Part shown: in pieces, positions 25,370 to 33,907 of the stretch
How the letters are laid out: the number at the start of each line of letters is the position of its first letter
Numbering within the stretch: the first letter of the stretch is position 1
DNA from: Acidobacteriota bacterium
Lineage (GTDB): Bacteria; Acidobacteriota; Blastocatellia; Pyrinomonadales; Pyrinomonadaceae
Length of the DNA: 33,907 nucleotides
Assembly: GCA_003223025.1 (NCBI GenBank)
Contig: QHXR01000029.1
Span: forward strand, 1-33,907
Reading direction: 5' to 3'
The notes under the pieces: model-generated
Database searches by the model: none
Told to the model about the DNA's origin: nothing
Seen by the model: the letters and a program-made list of their open reading frames with translations, nothing else
Translations under genes and position numbers: made by a program

Positions 25370-26473
25370 CTAATAATCAAGCTCCGGATATTTCACGAAC
25401 CGGATGTCGGCGTCGACCATCAGCTCGACAAGTTCCTTAAAGGATGTCTGGGCTTTCCATCCGAGCAAATTCTCGGCCTTCGCGGGATCGCCGATGAGGA
25501 TGTCGACTTCGGTCGGGCGAAAATAAACCGGATCGATCTCGATCACGGTGTCTCCGACCTTTGTGTGCTCTGCCTCTGCCTCGACGACCGACTCAAACTT
25601 ATCATTATCGATCGAGCTGATCTTTCCAATTTCATTCTCGGCCGTGCCAGACCATTCGATTGAAATGCCGATATGTGCGAAAGCATTTTCCGCGAACTCG
25701 CGCACCGAATGCGTTTCCCCCGTCGCCAGAACGAAATCCTCCGCGGTGTCGTGCTGAACTATTCGCCACATGCCTTCGCAATATTCGGGAGCGAATCCCC
25801 AATCGCGTTTTGCATCTAGACAACCGAGTGCAATGCTCTTGGATCGTCCGAGCGCGATCCTAGCCACTTCCCTCGTGATCTTTTTCGTGACGAACGTCTT
25901 TCCGCGTCGCGGTGATTCGTGATTAAAAAGGATTCCGTTCGAAGCGAAGATCCCGTACGCTTCACGGTAATTCACGATCGTCCAATATCCGAAAAGCTTC
26001 GCCACGCCGTACGGCGAACGCGGATAGAACGGAGTCTTTTCGGTTTGCGGAATCTCCTGAACCTTCCCGAACAATTCGGATGTCGACGCCTGGTAGAACT
26101 TCACATGTCGCAATCCCGTCTCACGTATCGCATCGAGGAAACGCAGTGTCCCGAGCCCGTCGACTTGAGCGGTATAATCCGGGATCTCGAATGAAACCTT
26201 CACGTGACTCTGCGCCGCGAGATTGTAAATTTCATCCGGCTCGATCTTTTCGAGCAGACGATTCAGGCTGCTGGTATCGATCAAATCGCCGTAATGCAGA
26301 AACAGGCTCTTATCCAGGATCTCAGGATTTTCGTAGAGATGATTTATGCGGCCCGTGTTGAACGAACTCGAACGACGGATGATCCCGTGAACCTCATAAC
26401 CTTTTTCCAGCAGGATCTCAGTAAGGTAGCTTCCATCCTGACCCGTGATCCCGGTGATAAGCGCTTTTTTCAT
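25370..26473 (-). CDS. gmd: GDP-mannose 4,6-dehydratase
   Basis: This 367-residue extended SDR converts GDP-D-mannose to GDP-4-keto-6-deoxy-D-mannose, the first step to GDP-L-fucose. [10 protein letters not shown] (8-17) is the nucleotide-binding loop. [15 protein letters not shown] and the catalytic STSELFGK (130-137) with Y155xxxK159 (SPYGVAK) are characteristic, as are [16 protein letters not shown] and [14 protein letters not shown]. The length matches the family. The next step, fcl, lies 16 nt upstream in the same operon. Confidence 0.97.
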   Translation of the reverse strand: MKKALITGITGQDGSYLTEILLEKGYEVHGIIRRSSSFNTGRINHLYENPEILDKSLFLHYGDLIDTSSLNRLLEKIEPDEIYNLAAQSHVKVSFEIPDYTAQVDGLGTLRFLDAIRETGLRHVKFYQASTSELFGKVQEIPQTEKTPFYPRSPYGVAKLFGYWTIVNYREAYGIFASNGILFNHESPRRGKTFVTKKITREVARIALGRSKSIALGCLDAKRDWGFAPEYCEGMWRIVQHDTAEDFVLATGETHSVREFAENAFAHIGISIEWSGTAENEIGKISSIDNDKFESVVEAEAEHTKVGDTVIEIDPVYFRPTEVDILIGDPAKAENLLGWKAQTSFKELVELMVDADIRFVKYPELDY

Positions 26474-26489
26474 ATGTACCGAAACATCA

Positions 26490-27467
26490 TCATGCGATCG
26501 CCGAATCCTTTGCCGCCGGCTGATGTTCCAAAAACCATTTGTAAACTTCCTCGAGCCCGTGTCGAAGCTCGATCTTGTGATGCCATCCGAGATCGTGCAT
26601 CCGTTTTACATCGAGAAGTTTTCGAATCGTACCGTCGGGTTTTGAGTTGTCGAGTGTGATCTCACCATCGAAGCCGACGACGTCCTTGATCAGTTTCGCG
26701 ACCTCGATGATCTCGACATCCGATCCGGTCCCGATGTTCAGATGCGAGATTCCGTTTTCATATATATCCTTCGCCTCGACTATTCGCATCGCAAAAAGAA
26801 TCGCGGCCGCGAGATCGTCGACATGCATGAACTCACGGCGGGGACGACCGCTTCCCCAGATCGTGACGCTTGCGTCGCCGCTCTCTTTCGCCTCGTGAAA
26901 TTTGCGCATCAGAGCCGGAATTACGTGAGAGGTTTCGAGGTCGAAATTGTCGTTCGGGCCGTAAAGATTTGTCGGCATCAGCGAATAGAAATTACAGCCG
27001 TGCTGACGGTAATAGCTTTCGCAAAGTTTGATCCCGGCGATCTTCGCGATCGCGTACGGCTCGTTCGTGAATTCGAGGTATCCCGAAAGCAATTCCTCTT
27101 CTCGCATCGGCTGAACCGCGAGCTTCGGATAAATGCACGAGCTTCCAAGCAGCACGAGTTTCTCAACACCCGACTTGAACGCGGCGTTGATGACATTCGC
27201 TTCGATCATCAGGTTCTGATAGATGAAGTCGGCGCGATAAGTATTGTTTGCGAGAATGCCGCCGACCTTCGCGGCAGCGATGATCACGATCTCGGGCTCG
27301 GCGTGAGCGAAGAACTCGTCGACTGATTTCTGATCGGTAAGATCGAGCGCGTTTGACGACGGCGTCAGTAGATCTGTGAATCCAGCGCTTTCGAAACATC
27401 GCTTGACGGAGCTTCCGACCATGCCGTTCGCACCCGCGATGAAGATCTTTTTGTCGAATGATGTCAT
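26490..27467 (-). CDS. fcl: GDP-L-fucose synthase
   Basis: A 325-residue SDR that epimerises and reduces GDP-4-keto-6-deoxymannose to GDP-L-fucose. GANGMVGSS (12-20) is the Rossmann loop. Then come LGSSCIYPK, the Tyr-Lys pair in [10 protein letters not shown], the [18 protein letters not shown] segment and the [14 protein letters not shown] block, all typical of Fcl/WcaG. The ATG at 27467 is used instead of the TTG at 27482. A hairpin upstream separates it from the wzc-like gene, so it may head the next transcript or depend on read-through. No clear promoter was seen in the 71-nt gap. Confidence 0.96.
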   Translation of the reverse strand: MTSFDKKIFIAGANGMVGSSVKRCFESAGFTDLLTPSSNALDLTDQKSVDEFFAHAEPEIVIIAAAKVGGILANNTYRADFIYQNLMIEANVINAAFKSGVEKLVLLGSSCIYPKLAVQPMREEELLSGYLEFTNEPYAIAKIAGIKLCESYYRQHGCNFYSLMPTNLYGPNDNFDLETSHVIPALMRKFHEAKESGDASVTIWGSGRPRREFMHVDDLAAAILFAMRIVEAKDIYENGISHLNIGTGSDVEIIEVAKLIKDVVGFDGEITLDNSKPDGTIRKLLDVKRMHDLGWHHKIELRHGLEEVYKWFLEHQPAAKDSAIA

Positions 27468-27497
27468 CTGGACTTGATACAAGATCGCGCAAGAAGA

Positions 27498-27531
27498 CCG
27501 CCCCTTACCAACGCGTTTGGTTAAAGGGCGG
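27498..27531 (-). terminator. Hairpin after the wzc-like gene
   Basis: An imperfect 14/15-nt inverted repeat (27498-27511 with 27517-27531) has a 5-nt loop and G/C-rich bases at its foot. On the minus strand TCTTCTTG follows, only weakly T-rich. It sits 8 nt past the wzc stop and may attenuate transcription into fcl and gmd. Confidence 0.55.
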
Positions 27532-27538
27532 CCTTACT

Positions 27539-30019
27539 TTATTGTTCGTCGCTCGGCCTGTAATTATTGCGGTGGTAATAGCTCTGATAATAATAGTAGT
27601 TATCCTGCGATCGCAGATTTACATTATTCAGAACCACGCCGAAGATCTTCGCTCCCACATCCTGCAGCAACTGCCGGGCACGACGCACGACCTGTCGCGA
27701 GCTCTTACCGGAGTGAACGACGAGGATCACACCATCGACCATCGACGCGATCAGAACACCGTCTGTGAATGACGTGATCGGCGGCGAGTCCACTACGACG
27801 TGAGTAAAGTTTTGCGAAAGGAGTTTGAGCAAATTCGCCATCTGTTCCGATCCGATAAGCTCGGCCGGATTCGGCGGGATCGGCCCGGATGTCAGCAAGT
27901 TGAGTTTCGTGCCTTCGTCCTGCTTGACGACCTTGAGAATTTCTTTCTCCGTCATCTCGGTCGAAAGGATAGTGCTCAACCCGTCGCCATTCTCAATGTT
28001 GAAAACGGAATGCAGACGAGGCCGACGCATATCGGCGTCGATTATCAAAACTTTCGCTCCGGTCTGCGCAAGACTGATCGCCGTATTCGTCGCCGTCGTC
28101 GTCTTACCTTCCGACGGTAAGCTCGATGTGATCAAGAGCGATTTCGGAGCATGTCCCGCGGTCGACAAAAGTATCGATGTACGAAGCTGACGATAAGCCT
28201 CGGCAAGCGCTGATCGAGAGTCCGCAGATATCAGCAACTCCGAATTGTTGCCGGGATCCTCGACTTCCTCATTCGAAGCACCGACGAGAAGCAGACGACG
28301 CTTCGGAATTGAATCGATGGTCGGGATCGCGGCAAGTGCGGGCAGTTGCAAATACGTCTCGATCTCTTCCGTGGATCGGATCGTGTCGTCGAGATATTCG
28401 AGGAACAGTGCGAGTCCCATTCCGAATAAAGTCGAAAGAAACAGAGCCGCGAACACGGTCATCAATCTGCTCGGCGAAACGGCATGCTCCGGCGGGATCG
28501 CAAATCCGGCAACGCTGATGTTGTTGTCGGAACCTTGCGACGCGACGTCGTTTGAGCTCTGCTGCTTGCGAATATTATCGAGAAATCCGCGGTTTGTTTC
28601 GATCGTCTGCTCGAGAAGCTTGAGCCGGACTGCTCCGCCGTTCTGAACTTGCGCCGCGTTGTACTGCTCGTCGTAAGCCGCGCGGATCTTGTCTTCTTCG
28701 TTCTTCGTCTGCAAGTATTTTGTCCGAAGATTATCTACGAGAAGCTTAGAGGCTCGCTCCTGAAGCTTTTGAACTTCAGTAGTATTTTCGTCGACCAACT
28801 TCGTAAGCGAATCTTCGAGACTTCGGATCTGCGTGTCTATCTCGACGATCTCAGGCGCCGATTCTTTGTATTCCTGAAGAAGTTTTGCACGCTGCGAACG
28901 AAAGTCCGAGATCTTCTTCTGCGTATCGTTGCGGTAGGCGATGATCGCAAGCTTTCGATCCTGAATGATCCTTTGGTTATCCTGCTCGGCCAACGCATTG
29001 ATGGCCTCAGGCGAATCCTTGATCGCGACGTATTGCGCTTCGGCGTTCTTTCGCTTGTTCTCGGCCTCAAGCAAATTCTTATTCAAACCCGCAAGACGCT
29101 CGAGGACGATCGTCTGCTCGCCGTCCGTCTTCAATATGCCAATATTTTTTTGTAGTTCCGCAAGCTCGAGCTCATCGGATCGAATTTCCGATTGCAGATC
29201 CGTGATGCGTCTCTGGAGAAAATCGCTGGTCTTGCGATTCGTTCCGGATCGCTTATTTTGATTCGCGGTGACAAATGTTTCGCCTATGCTGTTGACGACG
29301 AACGCCGCGAGTTGCGGATTCGTGTGTCTGAACGAGATCTCGATAAGTCGAGTGTCTTTCACCGTCGCGCGCGATTCGCGAACCGGCTCGACACTCATGT
29401 TCTTTCGAATGATTTCGACGTATGGTGCAAGGCGAACGGCTTCGGCGATCTCATCAGATGAGATGAGCGACGAATTTGCCGATGCTGCGAACTCATCGTT
29501 CGGAGCCGTATCCTTCTTCGGATCGCTAGCCAGACCGACCGCTCGCAGCATCGCTCGGAGTATTCCGGTGCCTTCAGATCTGGCGGTAAGGAATTCTTTG
29601 TTCGTGTCGAGGCTGTGCTCTTTGACGACTTGTCTCAAGAGATTCTCGGAATCAAGAAGCTGGAGCTGCGTGTTGAAGTAAGACGGATCCGGATTCGAGA
29701 TCGGGCGCTGTCGATCGCTCGTCACAAGATCCTGATTGACCTGTTCAAGGTCAACCTGAATGCGCGCGGTTGCGGAAAAAATATCCGGCTTGCGGGCCAT
29801 GTAGATCGCGACCAGCGTCGTGACGAGGACTGCGATTCCCGCCACGAGCCAGAGGCGCTTCCGGATAGCCTTCCAGTAATCCAGAAGTTGAAATCCTTCC
29901 GCTACATTTTCACGGTACGACGGATATCGGCCGGCCGGCACGATCTGCGGCTCAAAATGTCTTTCCAATTCAACCGGCTCATTGAGCGGTTTCTGGATGA
30001 TCTCACGAGTCTCTTTCAT
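27539..30019 (-). CDS. wzc: Wzc/GumC-like polysaccharide co-polymerase with C-terminal tyrosine kinase
   Basis: An 826-residue inner-membrane protein controlling polymer length and export. An N-terminal Wzz domain (QLLDYWKAIRKRLWLVAGIAV, first membrane segment about residues 55-75) is followed by a long periplasmic coiled-coil region (roughly 250-490). A second membrane segment near 520-540 precedes the cytoplasmic BY-kinase domain: Walker A SSLPSEGKTT (632-641), Walker A' DADMRR (661-666) and Walker B VVVDSPP with D744. The tail has seven tyrosines (808-811, 814, 815, 820), the expected autophosphorylation cluster. The kinase is fused as in E. coli Wzc. It lies 15 nt downstream of the Wza-like gene. 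Confidence 0.94.
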   Translation of the reverse strand: MKETREIIQKPLNEPVELERHFEPQIVPAGRYPSYRENVAEGFQLLDYWKAIRKRLWLVAGIAVLVTTLVAIYMARKPDIFSATARIQVDLEQVNQDLVTSDRQRPISNPDPSYFNTQLQLLDSENLLRQVVKEHSLDTNKEFLTARSEGTGILRAMLRAVGLASDPKKDTAPNDEFAASANSSLISSDEIAEAVRLAPYVEIIRKNMSVEPVRESRATVKDTRLIEISFRHTNPQLAAFVVNSIGETFVTANQNKRSGTNRKTSDFLQRRITDLQSEIRSDELELAELQKNIGILKTDGEQTIVLERLAGLNKNLLEAENKRKNAEAQYVAIKDSPEAINALAEQDNQRIIQDRKLAIIAYRNDTQKKISDFRSQRAKLLQEYKESAPEIVEIDTQIRSLEDSLTKLVDENTTEVQKLQERASKLLVDNLRTKYLQTKNEEDKIRAAYDEQYNAAQVQNGGAVRLKLLEQTIETNRGFLDNIRKQQSSNDVASQGSDNNISVAGFAIPPEHAVSPSRLMTVFAALFLSTLFGMGLALFLEYLDDTIRSTEEIETYLQLPALAAIPTIDSIPKRRLLLVGASNEEVEDPGNNSELLISADSRSALAEAYRQLRTSILLSTAGHAPKSLLITSSLPSEGKTTTATNTAISLAQTGAKVLIIDADMRRPRLHSVFNIENGDGLSTILSTEMTEKEILKVVKQDEGTKLNLLTSGPIPPNPAELIGSEQMANLLKLLSQNFTHVVVDSPPITSFTDGVLIASMVDGVILVVHSGKSSRQVVRRARQLLQDVGAKIFGVVLNNVNLRSQDNYYYYQSYYHRNNYRPSDEQ

Positions 30020-30034
30020 TAGGTATCAGTGCGT

Positions 30035-31018
30035 TTAAGGTACGCGATAAAGTAGCCCCGGAATTCCGTTCGTCAGGGAGCGACCGATATTTTGGAAGAT
30101 CTCCTTGGTCGCGTCCGTACTAACTGCGACCACGTCGTTCGGTTCGAGGAACGGATCCTGGACCTGACGCTTATTGATCTTATTCAAATCGTAGACAAAT
30201 TCTTCGCGGTCCATCGTTCCGGCTTTCTGTCTGAAAACACGAATCTTGCTTTTATCGGATGCGGCCTTCAATCCCTTTGCCGAAGCAAGCGCCTGAGTCA
30301 GCGTCAGCGGTTCTTTGATCTCGATCTGGCCCTGCTCATTCACGTTTCCGTAAACGTAAATTATGTCCGCCTTGAGCACCGAGACGATATCGCCGGGTCG
30401 CATCACGACATTCTGTTTGCCTTCGATGATGTCTTTAAGGGCATAGGCGACATACATCGCTTCACCGGAAGCGGCCTCTTCATTCGACTGACAGTTTGAA
30501 GTACTTCCCGTCCGGGCAACGAGAACCCGAGTTCCGGCTTCCTTTGACGGCCCGCCGGCCTGGGCGAGAAGCTCAAGGAGGCGAACTTTCCGGCTGATCA
30601 TATATTGGGCCGGTCTCTCTACCGCTCCGATAACGGCGAAGGCTCGTGATCGCTGCTCGACTGCAAGCACTTTTACTTCCGGATTTTTCAAGTAGTCTTT
30701 CTGATACGCTGCCGCCACGTCATTCGCGAGCTCGCTCTCGGTTTTACAAACGGCGAGGATCGGCTCATTCAAGCGAAAGAGATTGATCGTTCCATTCGTG
30801 TTTACGTTGACCCTCTGCGTGAGATCGGCATGCCGAAATACCTGTATTTCAAGCGTGTCCTGAAAACCGATCCGGTAACGATCTTCTTTTGCAGGCGACG
30901 GAGCCGGAACGGGTGCTGAGGTTTTTACGATCGACGAATCCGTTGTTTGTGAGAATGCGAGGACGCTTGGAACGAGGACGAGCGCGCACAGAAAACAGAA
31001 ATTAAGTAATGCTCTCAT
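30035..31018 (-). CDS. wza: Wza-like polysaccharide export protein (SLBB)
   Basis: A 327-residue exported protein with a signal peptide (about residues 1-22, ending near SVLAFSQ). A Poly_export domain, YRIGFQDTLEIQVFRHADLTQRV, is followed by two SLBB-like segments (FAVIGAVERPAQYMI and IIYVYGNVNEQGQI). It would form the outer-membrane or periplasmic export channel with Wzc. No lipobox cysteine follows the signal, unlike E. coli Wza. The ATG at 31018 is preferred because GGAG lies 9 nt upstream. An ATG at 31033 lacks a ribosome site. A loop with one cysteine (TGSTSNCQSNEEAASGEA) sits between the SLBB parts. It is first in its operon. Confidence 0.9.
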   Translation of the reverse strand: MRALLNFCFLCALVLVPSVLAFSQTTDSSIVKTSAPVPAPSPAKEDRYRIGFQDTLEIQVFRHADLTQRVNVNTNGTINLFRLNEPILAVCKTESELANDVAAAYQKDYLKNPEVKVLAVEQRSRAFAVIGAVERPAQYMISRKVRLLELLAQAGGPSKEAGTRVLVARTGSTSNCQSNEEAASGEAMYVAYALKDIIEGKQNVVMRPGDIVSVLKADIIYVYGNVNEQGQIEIKEPLTLTQALASAKGLKAASDKSKIRVFRQKAGTMDREEFVYDLNKINKRQVQDPFLEPNDVVAVSTDATKEIFQNIGRSLTNGIPGLLYRVP

Positions 31019-31236
31019 TTTATTAAACTCCATAAAAGCTGAGGCCGAGGATCATGAACCGCGCCGTTTGATTGTCTTGTCGTATATAAAGTTGTTTGCG
31101 TTTTCTTTGTCCGCGAATACTAAAATACTTGTAAGGAAAGTAGTTTAGCAGACAAGAATAGCTTTGAAAACCACGAATTTTAAAACTTGTCGGATTTTAG
31201 CTAAACTCAAAAACGCCCCTCGAACCCGGTCCTTTT
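31019..31236. promoter_or_regulatory. Divergent intergenic region between wza and mutS
   Basis: These 218 AT-rich bases must hold promoters for the polysaccharide export operon (minus) and mutS (plus). On the plus strand TAAAAT (31121-31126) is a possible -10 box. On the minus strand TATATA near 31084-31089 is another. Neither has a convincing -35 box. No hairpin or repeat array was seen. Confidence 0.35.
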
Positions 31237-33857
31237 ATGGAAAATGTGACGCCGATGCTTCGGCAATACCTCGAGATAAAGAAGCTTTATCCCGGAACTC
31301 TCCTATTCTTCCGGTTGGGGGATTTTTACGAGCTTTTCAACGAGGATGCGATCACCGGAGCCCGCGAGCTCCAAATCACTCTTACAGCACGACATAAGGA
31401 TTCCGCGAATCCGATACCGATGTGCGGAGTTCCGCATCACGCGGCTGCGAACTACATCGCCCGGCTGGTCCGAAAGGGCTACCGGATCGCCATCTGCGAA
31501 CAGTCGGAACTGGCGACAAAGGGCATTAAACTCGTAAAGCGCGAGGTTGTCCGCGTTATAACACCCGGAACAGCGGTTGATCAGCAGCTACTCGATTCGA
31601 ACGAATCAGTCTTTCTAGCGGCAGTCTGTCAGGACGGCGATACGTGCGGAGCCGCGTTTCTCGATGTGTCGACCGGTGTGTTTTCGGCGACGCAGATTTC
31701 GGGAGCGAATTCATGGGAGTCGATCTGTGAATGCGTCGAGAGCTTCGCGCCACGCGAGGTCGTTGCGGAAGAATCTGTCGCGATCCGGCTGCGACAACGA
31801 TTCAACGGCGGAGATTCGGAAAACGCGTTACCCGGATTCAGAGACGACTCGGCGATGTCGTCATCAGGTCCGACGATCACCGAGGTCGAGGCGCGATCGT
31901 TCGAACTTGTCGATGGAACGTCTGCGCTCGCGAATCAGTTTCACGTGCGCGAGCTCGACGCATTCGGGCTTCGCGATCGAACGCAGGCGATCCGCGCTGC
32001 CGCCGCGGCGCTTCGTTACGCAAAGGACACGCAGCGTGCAGCCGCAGAACACATTACCGACATCGCGTATTTCGAATCCGTCGATTCGATGATCCTGGAT
32101 CCCGTCACGCTGCGTAATCTCGAGATCGTCGAGACTCGGGGAGAGTCCGGATCTCGAAGTCTGTTTCAACTTCTCAATTGCACGATCACCGGAATGGGCG
32201 CCCGTCTACTGCGAACCTGGCTCCTGCGTCCGTCGATAAAACGAAGCGAGATCCAGACGCGGCTCAACGCCGTAACCGAATTGACCGACACGATGCTTCG
32301 AGAGAAGATCCGATTCCTGCTAAAGAAAGTTTCTGATCTCGAGCGTCTCATCGGCCGCTTGAACTTGAACAGCGCAAGTGCCCGAGACGTGATCGCACTC
32401 GGGCAATCTCTGTCGCAAGTTCCGGCGATCAACGAGACTCTTTCCGATGCCAGTTCCCTGCTGCTTCAGGTTTTGAACGAAAATATTTTCCCTCAGCCAA
32501 AGCTCACCGATCTCATCGAACGAGCGATTTCAGATGAGCCGCCGGTGAACTTATTCGACGGAGGCACGATCCGCGACGGATTCGATCCCGAGCTTGACGA
32601 GCTGAGAACGATCTCTCGATCGGCGAAGCAAACGATCGCTAGTTTCGAAGAACAAGAACGAACGCGAACGGGCATCGCTACGTTGAAGGTTCGCTTCAAT
32701 AACGTCTTCGGATATTACATCGAGATCTCGAAAGGAAATGCTTCGCGAGCTCCGGAGGATTACGAACGTCGTCAGACGCTCGCGAATGCAGAACGATTCA
32801 CGACTCCGCAATTAAAGGAATGGGAAGCGAAGGTTCTCGGAGCCGAGGAAAAGATAATTGCGCTTGAGACGGAGCTATTTAATCGAGTCCGTGATGAGGT
32901 GCGAGCTGAAACTCAAAAACTTCAATCAACAGCGCGTGCGATCGCGACACTTGATGTACTCGCATCGCTAGCCGAAACCGCATCATTGAGAAATTATGTC
33001 GCACCCGTTTTGCACGACGGCGACGAGATCGAGATCAAGGGCGGCCGTCATCCGGTAGTCGAGGCGGCGTTGCGAGACGCATTCGTTCCGAACGATGCGT
33101 ATCTAAATAATTCGACAGATCGTCTGCTCATCGTCACCGGTGCGAACATGGGCGGCAAGTCGACGATCCTCCGCCAGATCGCGCTGATCCAGGTTATGGC
33201 GCAGATCGGATCCTTCGTCCCGGCCTCGTTCGCACGTCTGCCTATCATCGATCGAGTCTGGACTCGTGTCGGCGCGTCCGACGATCTCGCGTCCGGCCGA
33301 TGCACAACGCGACGCCGCGCAGTTTGATCCTTCTCGATGAGATCGGCCGCGGCACTTCGACGTTCGATGGCTTGTCGATCGCGTGGGCCGTCGCGGAGTA
33401 TCTGCACAACTCACCCGATCATTCGGCGAAGACGCTTTTCGCGACTCACTATCACGAGTTGACCGAGCTCGCCGAAAATCTTCCCGGTGCACAAAATTAT
33501 CAACTGACCGCAACCGAGACCGATGGCGAGGTTGTCTTCCTTCACAAACTGCAAAAAGGAAAAGCCTCGAAATCGTATGGGATCGCGGTAGCAAAACTTG
33601 CCGGCTTACCTGGTTCCGTCATCGACCGCGCGAAAGATGTTCTGATACGCCTGGAAAGATACGAGCTGGCAGTTTTCGCGGACGAGAAAAAGACCGGCCT
33701 CGGCGCCGCGGCCGCCGCAAAAGTGGCGTCTCTAGTTTCACTTTTTGCGATCACGAATGAGACCGCGATCGATGATCTTCGTTCGACGAACATCGATGAG
33801 CTTTCTCCCGACGAGAGCAAAGCTTTTCTAACCGATATCAAACGAAGGATCGTATGA
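31237..33857 (+). pseudogene. mutS: DNA mismatch repair protein MutS, frame-shifted in the ATPase domain
   Basis: MutS recognises mismatches and recruits MutL. The first frame (31237-33327) has the N-terminal mismatch-binding motif GDFYELF (28-34; the Phe-Tyr-Glu reader), the connector, the lever and clamp regions and the Walker A loop GANMGGKST (635-643). It reads through VGASDDLASGR and then breaks at about 33298-33301, ending in a short foreign tail. The frame starting at 33300 continues with MHNATPRSLILLDEIGRGTSTFDG (Walker B and signature) to the normal C-terminus at 33857. About 13 residues normally lying between (the STFMVEM-type loop of the ATPase) are missing, so a deletion of about 40 bases is implied. 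As written, neither half can be an active MutS. An assembly error is possible. Confidence 0.9.
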
Positions 33858-33907
33858 CGTTTTCGCAATGTAATTAGTAGTTGCGTAATTATTAATTTCA
33901 TAATGAG

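Noticed and set aside
33300-33857. A separate 185-residue gene with MutS ATPase features
   Set aside because: It begins in the middle of the conserved MutS ATPase domain and continues the upstream gene in another frame, so it is the 3' part of a frame-shifted mutS.
33542-33901. Minus-strand open frame at the right edge
   Set aside because: It is antisense to the conserved mutS C-terminus and its sequence has no family features.
33858-33907. AT-rich end with TAATTA repeats as an attachment site or origin
   Set aside because: Only about 50 bases are visible and the repeats are short and simple. It is more likely the upstream region of the next gene.

Overview
The window reads as a chromosomal segment of a Gram-negative bacterium. 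It carries LPS-type heptose synthesis genes, a Wza/Wzc export pair, an undecaprenyl-phosphate sugar-1-phosphate transferase and a heptosyltransferase-like enzyme. Moderate GC, dnaE followed directly by accA, and a PqqD-like protein with a twin-arginine tail suggest Acidobacteriota, perhaps a Blastocatellia/Pyrinomonadaceae relative. That placement is inference from gene content. Coding density is high. No stretch over about 220 bases lacks a gene, and I saw no tRNA, rRNA, IS element or CRISPR array.

Left housekeeping block (1-6706). dnaE (5' end outside the window) overlaps accA by 4 bases. A strong terminator follows, then ssb on the minus strand with a near-consensus promoter. A secreted beta-propeller protein diverges from ssb. 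A small DUF465-type protein, rimI and tsaB follow on the minus strand.

Peptide-like module (6675-8984, minus strand). An HprK-like P-loop protein, a 160-residue protein and a nucleotidyltransferase-fold protein lie together. The 160-residue protein is a PqqD-like domain joined to an internal twin-arginine signal and a tail with a cysteine every six residues. Its gene has its own promoter, a strong Shine-Dalgarno and its own terminator. The same kinase/nucleotidyltransferase pair is known as a tailoring set in some lasso-peptide clusters. This is my best candidate for an undescribed system.

Polysaccharide locus (9033-31018). From right to left on the minus strand: Wza- and Wzc-like export genes, GDP-fucose synthesis (gmd, fcl), two glycosyltransferases, a Wzx-like flippase and a methyltransferase. 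A two-gene plus-strand island (methyltransferase and Wzy-like polymerase) interrupts the series. Then come an RfaE2-GmhA fusion, the RfaE1 kinase, a GT9 glycosyltransferase, a UDP-L-FucNAc module (FnlA, RmlD-like and FnlC-like), two GT4 glycosyltransferases and a WecA/WbpL-like initiating enzyme. Together they could build, flip, polymerise and export a heteropolysaccharide containing L-fucose and N-acetyl-L-fucosamine.

Right edge (31237-33857). mutS lies on the plus strand. Both mutS and the fnlA-like gene are broken by a frame-shifting internal deletion within an otherwise well-conserved reading frame. These are either true lesions or assembly errors.
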